Shown one piece after another: positions 25,901-35,825 of a stretch of 64,000 nt of DNA. A program made the translations under genes and the position numbers. The notes under the pieces were generated by a model. It worked only from the letters and a program-made list of their open reading frames with translations, was not told the DNA's origin and made no database searches. The number at the start of each line of letters is the position of its first letter. Position 1 is the stretch's first letter. Origin of the DNA: Manduca sexta (lineage: Eukaryota; Arthropoda; Insecta; Lepidoptera; Sphingidae); contig NC_051140.1 of assembly GCF_014839805.1 (NCBI RefSeq), positions 7,585,826 through 7,649,825 on the forward strand, read 5' to 3'.

Positions 25901-28900
25901 ATGATATAAATCATTTTTAATATACTATATAAAATTGTATTGAGTATAAATGTACTAACTTCGATTCGACCTATAATTAGACCGAGTTACGCCAAAATGT
26001 ACCAACTTCGTAACTTCGAGACGGGAAAATCGCGCCGTTTAAAATGAACCTTAAAATATTGACGACTTATATGTTGACAACATACGGTACTCTCCTATTT
26101 AATTTCTTAGAATTACATTATATACAGTCGACGTGCTGGGCTTTAGAGCTATGTAATTCGTAATTTTAGTTATGCTAATGTCAAGTGCTAATTGAAACGG
26201 CAATAGCCTAGTTGGGAGTGGAACGGACTGCCAAGACGAATGTCCGCAGGTTGAAATCCCAAAGGTAAACAGCTCTGACTTTTCTAAAAAATCAAGTGTG
26301 TATTCTTTGTTAATTTATCGTTCGCTTTAACGGTGAAGGAATACATCGGGAGGAAACCTTCACATCTGAGAAGTTCTCTATAGGAATTTCGAAGGTGTGT
26401 GAAGTCTACCAATCCGCACTAGGCCAGCGTGGTGGACTAAGGCCTAATCCCTCTCAGTAGTAGAGGAGGCCCGTGCTCAGCAGTGGGCAAGTATATAATA
26501 CAGGGCTGATATTATTATTATGTTAATGCCAAGTGCAGAAATGAGACACTAATGATAACTCATTGATATAATCAATAAGCCAAAGTAATTAATGCTAATT
26601 TACTTATTAGAAAAAGCTTTCATTCATAACTAGTCTTTTTTTTATACCGGTACCACATAGTGATCCTACTGCCTCTGATGGTAACTATGGTGGGGTCCAA
26701 TCATTGACGTATATTCTATAGACACGAACGTCCATATAAACTATTTGTTCAAAATCTGAAAAATGGCAGCCAAAGTTATAACCTGTTTATTCACTTGTAC
26801 AACAAATAATTTTATTTTTGTTATTCACATCCAGGTTTACACTTAGATTCGAGTTCTTATATTATGAGCGTCACTCCATACACAACCACAAGCTTCAATA
26901 TTGATACCATATTAAAGCAGTTGTATGGATTGCAGTTCAATTTAGTTGAACACAGTGAATTTTCGGAACGCCAAATTTAGTACGTAGTACAATTATATCT
27001 GTTGTAGAATGTAACCTTTGTTGTGACCAATATTCTTTTTAATGTGTTCTATTTTTTGTAAATATTTGAATGCTGTTGTTTGCCTAGTTACATATTTTAC
27101 TCTGAAATAAACACTCGTGTCAATACACATCTTTTTACTTAATTTTATAAATAACTCAGAACATATATACCAATTACTTACAACAATATCGATGGATCGA
27201 ACAAAATGTTGACTGATGAGAGATGGCTACCTCTCGACAATCGACAACAATTATGGCGGCATGTTGGATCACACATACGCAAGCTGATCCCGGAACGCGA
27301 TACACTTACGTGAGTTACTATGGCGGGTTTTAACACCTTGTGTGCGGTGGTCGCTATCCGAGTGGATATAAAATATATCCTACCACCAGTAAAAATAATG
27401 TGACATAATTAAGATTGCAATATGGCAGTATATCTTATAAGTACGTATCTTATTAGATAAATATAATATATCGCTTGAAATCTGTTTTGCTCTCCATATA
27501 AATAAATAAACTAGACTCTAAACCTATGTGTAGAATACTGTATAAACTTGTGTTTAATAAATAATTAACTGGCTTTATGCTAGCTAATATTAATTACTGA
27601 CCGATTTTTCAATCGATTTTGGGGTTGTTTTCATAGATGGATTCCTTTTGAGATTGAATTGTTATAACATATATGTACAGTCAGACACAAAAGTAGCTGA
27701 ACAAGTTCAACCTTTTTCAACGTATCAACAATAATTTTTACTTCACTACCGTAAACTTCAAATATTTTGAGTTAATGTGTAGAAACTCTCTAAGTTTTTT
27801 GCATATGTTCAACAGCTTTTGAGACTACTGTATATATAGTAAAACTTGTCAAAGACTGAAAAGTAAGTATTTAGGTAAAATACATTGAAGTAGACGTAGA
27901 ACATAATATATATCGATGGCAAAATATAGCAGTCAAATTTTAAAGCCCATTTAAACGATGCTATTTTTTCTTCTCGAAGTTACAACTACAATCGAAAGGA
28001 TATAAAGTTTCCTTGTACAATTAAACATGGCGAGGTTATTACAGCCCGCGTGAGTCGCCTTGCCATTGAACATTAAACGCCTTCGTGTTTCCAGACTGTA
28101 TCGATGGCGTAGTCGTACTACATGCGCGGTACGGCAGCGCTCTGAGGTTCTGGGTTCAATTCTACTCATTATCAGCCCGGAGTCTGGAATTTGTGCCCGA
28201 TATGGCGATGACGAAAAGTGGGTGCCCTGGTTGCGTCTCTGCATGCCCCTTCGGGGATAAATGCGTGATGTGTGTGTGCGTGTGTGTTTCCAGAACTTGA
28301 AAGTAATTATCGTTATTTAAGCTATATTTCGTATTTCCACTGACTACCATGGATGCATTGAAATTAAACTAATTTTCCGGATTCTATCGCGGTTTTTTGT
28401 TTTTTATTTTTCTCCCGACTAGTCCCCCCCGTGACCATGAAGGCTGCAAAGTCTTCGAAACGTCGGGAGAAAAATAAAAAATAAAAAACCGCGATAGAAT
28501 CCGGAAAATTAGTTTAATTTCAATGTCTAACATTCGCGTAAATATAAGAAATCATTACCATGGATGCAATTGCGTGAAGGGGTTTTAATTTTAAGACAGT
28601 GGAATGTATTTCGTTAGTGAATATTCATCATTTTAAATACTCGTAATCAAAAATGTCTTCACTATATTATCAAGCAAGTAGTTATTTTTTAAATTCTTGT
28701 TTGAAATAATCGTATGCAATATTTGGTTCTTGGCTGTACGTCACCAGAGATGTGAAAAATAGTTTAGTAAAAGTATTTAAATACAAAATGCAAAAACGTA
28801 ATTTCAAAATAGCTTTTTCAAATAAAATACCTTGTACTTATTTAACTGATTTTGATACTAGTGTCTCTTCAAAGAGTTCATTCATATAAAGTCTATGGGA

Positions 28901-30392
28901 CCTCATAATCATTTCATCGAATGAAAGTAGTCGTTCAACAGGTTCAGAACTTGGTAAGCAGGTATTTTATTTAAGGAAGAGTTTTTTTTTTACATTTGGA
29001 CATCTGTTTAAGGATTCTAAAGCATTGTCTTCATTTTTTAAATATTCTAGTGTTTCCAGATGTAATGTAGTCATCGTCATTGACCTCAAATTTGTTCGAC
29101 GCGCAATGTTGGCATAATATTGTTCTTGGTGACAATGGTGACAACATAAGGATCACGATCAGCGCGTTCATAAATAAATTAATTTAAAATTTTAAGAATG
29201 AAAAATAAGAAAAATGAATTCAAAATGTAACAAATCTATTTTGTATCTTACAAATACAAAATATTTACATAAAGTATTTCAAATAAAATACTAAATACAT
29301 TTCAAAAAAAGTATTTCAAATGTAAAATAAAAATAGGTATTTTGCATTTTATATTTGTATTTAAAATACATATATTTCAAATAATTCACATCTCTGTACG
29401 TCACATTACAGCTTACGATAATAGCGAACGATATCTCAGCTTCAAACGTACGATAAACTCTTTACATCTAAATAGGCTTTTATTCAAAGTATAATGTATG
29501 TTTTTTAAATTGAAAGTAGCTATATAACTAAAATGCGTACGTAATTTCCCGCTATTCAAATTATTGTTGCGAAATATTATTTAGTTAGTGATTCGTTTAA
29601 AACTGGTTAGACTGTATATTTATTTAGGTCTAGTGTGGAATTTTAACTCATGATTCAAAAATGTGCATTATTTTTTTAAGTTACAAAATAACGTAATATT
29701 ATGTACAGTCAGCCACAAAAGTAGGTGTACAATTTCAAAATGCCTGTAAATGTTAACTTTCGTCGAAATATGTTTTCTTATTTTCTAAAATAAAGTCAAC
29801 CCTTCAAAGGTTTTTTCTTTAAGAAGAACCGATTATTGATATGAGTATTCAAGTCTAAAGGCGATTTGGAATTTTGAATTTGCTCAGCTACTTTTGTGGC
29901 AGACTGTATTTATAGATACACTTTTGATGCGGCAGCAGCCATGCATTTATATAAATTATATTTGTTTTATTAAGTGGGTGCCCTAGTTGCGCCTCTGCAT
30001 ACCCCTTCGGGGATAAAATGCGTGATGTTATGTATGTATGTATGTATATTTTTTTAAATTATTATGTTTTATATACAAACTTTAGCAATATTTTTTTTTA
30101 GTTTTTGCGACGCTTCATTAAATTTTATTAAGCAAAAAAATATTCTTAGGTAATCAAAAAAATAATGCGAAGTTAATTGTGTTTTATCTTCCCATAAATT
30201 TTAATTGTGAGATAATCACATTATAATTAGTTATGTAATAAATACATAATTAATTCTCATTATAAGAAATTTCAGTCAATTTAATAGAATTTCACGTATT
30301 TTCCAATGCTAAAAATAAAAAAATAACTTACCAGAAATTTCCTGAAACAGGTACTCGTACCCTTTCAAAGTTCGCTGTATAATAGTCGCCAT
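13958..30392 (-). CDS. ELOVL fatty acid elongase, gene 2 (complete, six coding exons)
   Basis: Complete elongase of the ELOVL1/7-like type. Coding exons are 30392-30332, 22872-22682, 22359-22279, 20952-20790, 20290-20154 and 14140-13958. They sum to 816 bp, or 271 residues plus TAA, and all introns are GT-AG. ATG 30392 sits in an AAAATGG context. Diagnostic motifs in order are DPRT near residue 21, [21 protein letters not shown] and TSLQLIQ, the four catalytic or structural boxes of the family. Several hydrophobic membrane segments are present. The C-terminus ends RKLE, close to a basic ER-retrieval signal. The first intron is 7.5 kb and the last 6.0 kb; the last contains a whole LTR element in antisense orientation. 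AATAAA overlaps the stop codon. Tandem location suggests duplication with genes 1 and 3. Substrate chain length cannot be told; a role in cuticular lipid, wax or pheromone precursors is possible but unproven. Confidence 0.94.
14190..14405 (+). repeat. Interspersed repeat 'TTCCGGGATCAG' family, copy 1
   Basis: Begins with ATCCGCCCGGATAGCGAC, contains GTTCCGGGATCAGC and CTCTCGTCAGTCGA, and ends near CTTACCATCAGGTGCAG. Copies lie at 23738 (+), 27205 (-), 55797 (+), and a weak one at 33650. No coding capacity; class unknown. Confidence 0.7.
14728..14933 (+). repeat. 5' LTR of the non-coding LTR element
   Basis: 206 bp starting TGTTACGCGCC and ending GCGTTTTACA; matches 19460-19666. Confidence 0.88.
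15325..15545 (+). repeat. About 32-bp imperfect tandem repeat
   Basis: Six or so diverged units around CATATTCTGTCTGTAGCCATG. A further partial unit (CATACTCTGTCTGAT) occurs right after the MITE at 15547-15906, so the MITE landed within the array. Confidence 0.75.
15547..15906. mobile_element. 360-bp MITE with TA target duplication
   Basis: Ends are inverted copies: GTGTTACTAGGT at the left and ACCTGGTAACAC at the right, one mismatch in 12. TA flanks both sides (15545-15546, 15907-15908), as in Tc1/mariner-type elements. No ORF. Confidence 0.75.
15909..19459. other. Interior of the non-coding LTR element
   Basis: No gene recognised. From about 17.5 to 19.1 kb the plus strand is strikingly T-rich and full of short frames broken by stops. 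A short FFINTG stretch near 17315 resembles a retroviral-type protease site but stands alone and is weak. Confidence 0.55.
19460..19666 (+). repeat. 3' LTR of the non-coding LTR element
   Basis: 207 bp; one extra A compared with 14728-14933. Confidence 0.88.
19800..19990 (+). repeat. Interspersed repeat 'ACTAATATTATAAATGCGAA' family fragment
   Basis: Carries the blocks TTACTAATATTATAAATGCGA, GAAATTTTGCACATGGAATA and CTGGATTACCATAGGCTAC, all typical of a repeat widespread in Lepidoptera. It lies in the last intron of gene 2, just outside the LTR element. Confidence 0.6.
20291..20789. other. Gene 2 intron 4
   Basis: About 500 bp of non-coding sequence between exons at 20952-20790 and 20290-20154. 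No clear element recognised. Confidence 0.7.
21652..21870 (+). mobile_element. SINE-2 copy, diverged, in gene 2 intron 3
   Basis: A-box-like GCCTGGCCTAGTTGTA, a degraded B box near 21713, then CTCCGAGTTTGGAATTG and GATATGGCAATAG blocks shared with 28093-28290. Confidence 0.6.
22496..22672 (+). repeat. Short copy of the 'CTCGCAGCTTCGCCCGCGTG' repeat in gene 2 intron 2
   Basis: Starts TTTTGCTAGCGGATTCGCCCGCGTG, abbreviated here to its GATTCGCCCGCGTG core; continues with CCAAATTTCATAAAAAATCC and ends ACAGACAGGG...TATGTATAGATA. It fills half of this 322-bp intron and stops about 10 bp from the donor of the preceding exon. Confidence 0.7.
23738..23905 (+). repeat. 'TTCCGGGATCAG' repeat family, copy 2
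   Basis: Matches the right-hand three quarters of 14190-14405: GTTCCGGGATCAGCCTGTA, CAGTCGACAATCTATTGGACC and ATTACCATCAGATGCAG. Confidence 0.7.
23906..25087. other. Part of gene 2 intron 1, no supported gene
   Basis: Two short open frames on the minus strand (24088-24351 and 24372-24653) show no family signature and are not supported as genes. Confidence 0.5.
25088..25351 (+). repeat. Interspersed repeat 'ATGGCGAGCGCAGTGGAATAC' family, longer copy
   Basis: Contains TAGTCATTATTATGTTCCGG, AGACTTAACATCTCAAGTCTC and GGATGGCGAGCGCAGTGGAA, and ends in CTCGTCTCGTTTTTTT. A 5'-shortened relative is at 41082-41252. It resembles a repeat common in lepidopteran genomes; its class is uncertain. Confidence 0.65.
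26198..26521 (+). mobile_element. SINE-1 copy (tRNA-derived, RTE-like 3' end)
   Basis: A box TAGCCTAGTTGG at the 5' end, B box GGTTGAAATCCC about 45 bp on, a central body, then GTAGAGGAGGCCCGTGCTCAGC and an (ATT)n tail. The 3' end translates as VEEARAQQW, resembling the C-terminus of RTE LINEs. A diverged target duplication around ATGCTAATGTCAAGTGC (before) and ATGTTAATGCCAAGTGC (after) flanks it. It lies in the first intron of gene 2, antisense. Confidence 0.82.
27205..27380 (-). repeat. 'TTCCGGGATCAG' repeat family, copy 3
   Basis: Reverse complement of the 14190 family: GCTGATCCCGGAACGCG, then GGCGGGTTTTAACACCTTG, ending GAGTGGATATAAAATATATCC. Confidence 0.7.
27676..27832. mobile_element. 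TA-flanked MITE, copy A
   Basis: Left end TACAGTCAGACACAAAAGTAG; the right end, reversed, TACAGTAGTCTCAAAAGCTG. Same family as 29704-29908 but more diverged. No ORF. Confidence 0.6.
28093..28290 (+). mobile_element. SINE-2 copy, best example
   Basis: A box GATGGCGTAGTCG, B box GGGTTCAATTC about 50 bp on, then GGAGTCTGGAATTTGTGCCC, GATATGGCGATGACG, CATGCCCCTTCGGGGATAA and a (TG)n tail. tRNA-derived by its internal promoter boxes. In gene 2 intron 1, antisense. Confidence 0.8.
28358..28555. mobile_element. Hairpin element with 62-bp near-perfect arms and 13-bp target duplication
   Basis: Arms 28358-28419 and 28462-28523 are inverse copies around a 42-bp loop. TACCATGGATGCA occurs immediately before (28345-28357) and after (28556-28568). 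The loop side carries GACCATGAAGGCTGCAAAG, a block common in lepidopteran repeats. No ORF. Confidence 0.75.
28745..29396. mobile_element. hAT-type non-autonomous element (652 bp)
   Basis: Ends CAGAGATGTGAA and TTCACATCTCTG are perfect inverted repeats. Flanks are TACGTCAC on both sides (28737-28744, 29397-29404), the 8-bp target duplication typical of hAT transposons. The sub-terminal regions are rich in AAATAC motifs that form further inverted homology. No transposase ORF. In gene 2 intron 1. Confidence 0.85.
29704..29908. mobile_element. TA-flanked MITE, copy B
   Basis: TACAGTCAGCCACAAAAGTAG at the left and CTACTTTTGTGGCAGACTGTA at the right are inverted copies with one mismatch, starting at a TA dinucleotide as in Tc1/mariner-type elements. 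About 205 bp, no ORF. Confidence 0.8.
29968..30050 (+). mobile_element. SINE-2 3' fragment
   Basis: AAGTGGGTGCCCTAGTTGCG, then CCCCTTCGGGGATAAAATGCG and a (GTAT)n tail; 5'-truncated copy near the first exon of gene 2. Confidence 0.75.
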
Positions 30393-31317
30393 TTTTATTT
30401 TTTATTATTTTTCGCCGGCTCGCTTGCACCTTAGTCGTCCACGACAAATTAAACGTTAATGATAAGATTTCATCACCCAAAGTAGCTTACGGAGTTGTCA
30501 CCGCGGAACCACTAAATAATAATAGTAATTACGGACATTTTATAGTTTTTACTACACACGCTTGCGCCGGGTCATCGCTCAGAGTTTATTTTTTGTATTA
30601 TGCACGTAATTATTCACGAAATTTAACAACACTGGAAAGAAAAAAATTCAAGAAATACTTAATATTATTAGTATTTCATACGTTACACTTTTGAATAAAT
30701 ATGTTCACACGAGCGAGCGCAACGCAAGCAAAGCGACGTCAAACTGAATGAGTATACTTATTAAAAAAGAAAATGCATGACCTTCTTGATTTTATAATGA
30801 CCTAAATAATTACGTAAATAAACAACAGTCTTTTAGGTACCATTACTCATTGGTCTAGATGAAACATATCTAAATTAATACTTGAGGTAATTTAATTAGA
30901 ATACATCAATCTAATTGGTCTCCATAATACATTAAAAAAGTATTCTACTTTATGATCAATTTGCGAAAACAATTAACACCGCCTAATATTATGCAATAAT
31001 GAGAATATTCTAATGTACAACTGTCACCTTAGAATGTCCAAAAAACGTGACTCGTAAGTCGATGTCGTTTAATTTTAATTTCTGTGATTGATCGAGAGAC
31101 CGATGCGCAAGTCACGTGATAGTTCTCAACCAATAAAAATAAAACGACACGAAGTCATGTCGCGTTTTATTGCCACATTCTAAACACACTGGTAGATTTA
31201 TTTGTGATAGGAATAAGATTTTAAAGCTTTAACATTATCTTTATATGTTTTTGGAAGTTTGTGAAAAATAAAGTTACAATTTTATGTTACTAATTGAAAG
31301 AGTTTAATTTAAGTATA
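30393..31317 (-). other. Upstream region of gene 2
   Basis: Non-coding; should hold the 5' UTR and promoter of gene 2. I see no certain TATA box or initiator. The E-box at 31112 and the CCAAT at 31130 lie here. Confidence 0.5.
31112..31119. promoter_or_regulatory. Palindromic E-box TCACGTGA upstream of gene 2
   Basis: Perfect palindrome TCACGTGA, about 720 bp upstream of the gene 2 start codon and followed by CCAAT at 31130-31134. bHLH-zip factors (USF, MITF/TFEB and SREBP types) bind this core, and SREBP-class factors control lipid genes in animals. An 8-mer can occur by chance; function is inference only. Confidence 0.3.
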
Positions 31318-31643
31318 ATAATAATAATATCAGCCCTATATTATATACTTGCCTACTGCTGAGCACGGGCCTCCTCTACTACTGAGAGGGATTAGGCCTT
31401 AGTCCACCACGCTGGCCTAGTGCGGATTGGTAAACTTCACACACCTTCGAAATTCCTATAGAGAACTTCTCAGATGTGCAGGTTTCCTCTCGATGTTTTC
31501 CTTCACCGTTAAAGCGAACGATAAATTAAAAAAAAATACACACATGATTTTAGAAAGGTCAGAGGTTTGTGCCCTTGGGATTTGAACCTGTGGACATTCG
31601 TCTTGGCATTCCATTCCACACCCAACTAGGCTATAGCCGCTTA
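31318..31643 (-). mobile_element. SINE-1 copy
   Basis: Reverse complement of the 26198 copy, from the (ATT)n tail at 31318 to GGCTATAGCCGC at about 31640; nearly full length. Confidence 0.82.
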
Positions 31644-31704
31644 ATTTAAGTGGTTATCCCTTACTTAATGAGTATTACAATACGCGGTGAGATTGAAAAT
31701 TAAA

Positions 31705-31917
31705 CACATACAAAGATAGTATAACGCCTTTTTCCCTTCTTCAGGGGTAGATAGAAGTGTTATACACATTTCGCCAGTCTATTGCTACGTACCGGGAAAT
31801 TCCAGACTGATACAGAGCAGGAAAAGCCCAATATTACTGCCCGACCTGTAATTTGAATGCGAGATTTCAGTACGGTATTGTACCGAGTGCACAACATAAA
31901 TACGCCACCGAGGCAAT
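31705..31917 (-). mobile_element. SINE-2 copy
   Basis: On the minus strand: GGTGGCGTATTTATG, a degraded B box, CAGTCTGGAATTTCC, and at the 3' end a degraded CTACCCCTGAAG block. Confidence 0.65.
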
Positions 31918-32544
31918 CAAAAATTAATTTCCTTATTGGACCTCGCTTAATTTATTTAATTAAGAATTTGCCAGACTGTTATAACGTCTTGTTGTTTTTA
32001 TTGTTATAGTTAATTTAAGCTTTCGTCAAACAGCGAACGGGGCGGGACGACGGCGCTACTCTTGCGCTGGGCTCCATGTGAAGTCATGTTCCAAGCGGGA
32101 CGGCTCTATGTGACTTATTCTATAGTTAAATAGTATTAATAGCTAATTAATATTAATAGCTATTATATTCTTGTTATCTTTCTCATTTTATGAATCGTTC
32201 ATGTTCCGCCAGTATGGCTTACATATTCGTAGAGTCCATAATCTTCTGAATTCAATGATTACCTTTTGCATATTACGATAGGTTGTTTTTATCAATATTT
32301 TTTTTTTCTGCAATTACCGCAACAATCATTTCTTAATATAATATGGCCTGAAGTCTCTGAGGAGGGGAAAAAATTACACCAATTGAAATGCATTAGATCT
32401 GTCCAAAACACAGTTGTCACATGATTCTGTATTTCTGCTTGCAGCATACTACAAGCGGTTATTGTAGCCGGCAAATAGATAATTTGAGCACACTACCGAA
32501 GTGTATTTATACTAATGTATAAAAGCCACCGATATGCTATACTA

Positions 32545-32838
32545 TAAGTATGCTACCATACTCCGGAAGGTTAGGCACAGATACAACTAGTGCTCTTACG
32601 CCGTGTGCATATCCGTCCCATGATGTTAAAGTTAGCAATCAGGCGCAGGTCCATCGCCTTCACGTGCTTTACGAGGCACGGGAGTATCACACCGTCAATT
32701 TCTTGACTCCGAGCTGCGACTGAGTATTTTTTTAAGATGGAAAAACCTAGTCACAATTATTATGGCCTGACCCGGGATTCGAACCCAGAACCTCAGCGCG
32801 GTAGTCGTATTCGTACAACTACGCAACCCAGGCAGTCA
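32545..32838 (-). mobile_element. SINE-2-like copy with a different body
   Basis: On the minus strand it starts CTGGGTTGCGTAGTTGTACG and has a clear B box GGTTCGAATCCCGGGTC, then a body differing from 28093-28290 (CGTGCCTCGTAAAGCACGTG, CATGGGACGGATATGCAC). Probably a separate tRNA-derived subfamily. Confidence 0.65.
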
Positions 32839-33119
32839 AAGGCACAGGACGTTTTAACAGATGAACATTCAGGATGTTTCCAATGTTTCTCATAACCTTT
32901 GTTTGTTGATATCTTTATTTCGTTGATCTCGATACCATTTTTTGTGACAAAACGTAAGTAGTAAACAACGTGATATAGTTATCTTGGATGGTTTTTTCTT
33001 TGCAGACGTATGAGTTTATAAATACCCTGTGACGCGTTGTTTACAATATTCACTAGGTATGGACCTAGTTCAAGAAAGGCTAAATAAAATGTATCTAAAC
33101 AAATAAGTTTGGGTACATT

Positions 33120-33300
33120 TTTAACCGACTTCAAAAAAAGTAGGAGGTTATCAATTCGACGTCAATTATTTTTGTATGTTTGTTACCTCAGAACTCGCTC
33201 ATTTATGAACCGATTTGGAAAATTCTTTAGCAATTTTAATTAGGCACCGACTGCAAAATTGGTATCCAATATATACCTGTTATGTGAAATTATTTTTTGG
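33120..33300 (+). repeat. Interspersed repeat 'TTAACCGACTTCAAAAAA' fragment
   Basis: TTAACCGACTTC, GAGGTTATCAATTCGACG and GTATGTTTGTTACCTCAGAA blocks resemble a common insect repeat. A shorter relative is at 4080-4130. Confidence 0.5.
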
Positions 33301-33649
33301 TTTTGAGTGGTTTTTGAAGACGATTTAATTTTTTGTTAAAATTATTTTTATTAAATTTCTCTATTCTTTTCGTCGTAGTTGACATATCTAAACAATAAAT
33401 TTATTGAAATAGATACCAGTGCTATGTCAGTATTTTGATGTTCCCTTCCATGTATATGGTATACTTACCAATTACCACCAAGGTAATCTCGCATGCCGGT
33501 GTATTTATCGATTGCTTGAACAGGACAGCTACGCGATGGTGGGATCCAAGACTATTACCATAATAGGTCCGCACGATTTGCCTTTAACAAATTCTGTGGT
33601 CTTCGTGATTTAAGTTGTATTTAAATATTATATTAGTTACGTGATTTGA

Positions 33650-33740
33650 TGACACGGGGTCGTTTAAGTGGAACGTGAAGAAGCATTTAGCAGGCCGCCA
33701 TAATTATATCAACTGTCAAGAGATACTTTCATTTCTTACT
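33650..33740 (+). repeat. Weak 'TTCCGGGATCAG' family fragment
   Basis: CAGGCCGCCATAATTATATC and CTGTCAAGAGATACTTTC correspond to the middle of 14190-14405; ends uncertain. Confidence 0.4.
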
Positions 33741-33794
33741 AGTTGAGATTTCTCTTTAATTTCATTTCACTAATAAAATAATAATTATTGAGTA

Positions 33795-35477
33795 TTATGT
33801 ATTAATTGCCTTGTAGTTAGGTAAACAGCCAAGAGTTCCATCAAAAATCATTGAATATTCAGCCAATAACGAGTCAAGTTTCGTATCAATATTAGATCGT
33901 ATATTGTTGATATTGGCTAAATTGAGATTTGTAAGTCTAATCCATGATCGACCAAATATAGGTTCAACGTTTTGTTTGATAATGTATAGCTTTCCGCTGA
34001 AAAAATGCTGTTTATATTTGCACGTCACGTATACTATTCCGATCGGTTTGATTAATTCTCCTGTATAAGTTTTCATGGTGATGTCAGTTTTGAATATTTT
34101 TGTATCGAGGTTTAATGCCTTAAAATCTTTATAAGATATTGATGAGGGAGCTGCTCCCATGTCTACCTCCATATCAACAATTTTGTCGTTAATATGGATC
34201 TTAATCATATATTTGTCGTTGATGATTGATCTAATGACGTTCATGTTCCATGGTGTACCAACATCGACAATCGACTTCTGGTTCATATCCTGAGCTACAT
34301 CCTCAGCATGTACCTCCACGTGCTCGGACTGGACCGAATGGTTGCCCGTGAACGGTTGTAAACATACACGAGCTAAATGGCCCTTTCGTTTACATATTTT
34401 ATAACATGTATCGTTAATACATCTACAATTATTAGCTTTGTGGCCTTCATTTCCGCAACGAAAACATTTTCCTTTTATGTCTATTACTGTTACAATTTGT
34501 CTTTTGAATGGGGTTTTCTTATTTAATTGATGAATTTGATGACTTATATGAGTAGCTTTTGATATGTAAGAACTGTCACACTTTGCCGTTTCTATAGTTG
34601 TTGCTGTACGTATGAGATTTGGTAAGTCAGTTACATCGGTACTCTGAAGAATTTTAGCGCGTGCGTCATTGTCTTTAAGACCTCGGACAAATTGAAGTGT
34701 GATAAAATTATCAGCAATCGATTTATTGCAGTGTTTGCATTTAAAATCACAATCTTGTGCTAAACGTTTTAATTGTGCTGTATATTCTATAATCGATTCA
34801 TTCTCCTCTTGTGTCCTTGAAATGAATTTGTGTTGAGTTACCCACATGCTTGGTTTTAGGTTCAAGTAATCATCTAAAATTTTAATAAGTTCGGCGTAAC
34901 CGACATCAGAAGGTTCTTTTGGTGCACAAAGGTCGTATGCTCTTTGATGTAGTTCTGGAGGAATAGAACTTAAAAGCATGTACATTTTGGTTTGGTTGTC
35001 ATGGCAATTATTTAAAAGCAGAAACATTTCTAATCTTTTTGTAAAATTTATAAAACTTTATTTTTTTTGTAATGGTTGAAACATTATCTTCGTTACTATC
35101 GTTTCATTGCTTCGAGCGTATGTAGATGTAGGTGTTGCGTAGTATGGTGTAGGAATAGATGTTGTAGGGCGTAAATCCTGTAACTTTACTTGTAGCTGTA
35201 CTATCAATTCTTCAGTTATATATCTTTCTTCTATTTCTACCTCCACCTGATCATCACATTCTATTATCGATTCAATTTCTGTTGGAATTTGGTCGAACTT
35301 CTTTTGATAAGTTGTCAAATGTTCTAGTCTTGCTTTTAATTCTAAGTCTGGAATTTCTTGTTCATTTTGTAGTAAATAGTTTTGTAATTTCTTAAGCTGC
35401 CCCCTTACGGAGGCTCGCGTTCTTTGAAGTTTATGTAGTTCCATATCCTCGTCGCCAATATTATGTATTAATTTCAA
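33795..35477 (-). pseudogene. LTR-retrotransposon gag-protease fragment with chimeric look
   Basis: One minus-strand frame from 35477 to 33795, interrupted by TAA at 35060-35058. The first 139 residues are a charged coiled-coil (LQRTRASVRGQLKKLQNYL) of the type at the start of BEL/Pao gag proteins. After the stop comes a Ty3-like capsid (TKRLEMFLLLNN...), a CFRCGNEGHKANNC knuckle, and a second cysteine motif spaced CX3C. An aspartic-protease region follows, with VDMGAAPSSIS in place of the usual D-S/T-G-A. It ends in the linker to RT (LLAEYSMIFDGTLG) at a stop, with no RT beyond. No LTRs found. Dead fragment. Confidence 0.75.
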
Positions 35478-35825
35478 ATGAAATTATAATATGTACATTT
35501 TCATATATTCTTTTATTACAATGACAAACGTCAATCATACATCTATTTACTTTTTAGTGACCATAGAGTGGCCACGAACACAACATTGAGTAAATAGTCC
35601 TAAATAAGTCAGGGTTTTTTTTATTTTGTTTGATATGTCGCGGATTTGAGGGAACCCTTCTGAGTCTGAAGGTGTTTGGTTCAGTTTCTGCAAATGCAAG
35701 TGCTAGTTATTGCTTACCGCCTTCTCACTGCGAAGATTGAGAGCAAATAATTTGAACTATATTATTTCCAATAACACTACATATTTTATTTTAACACAAA
35801 TTATCTACGCTGGCAATATATTGAA

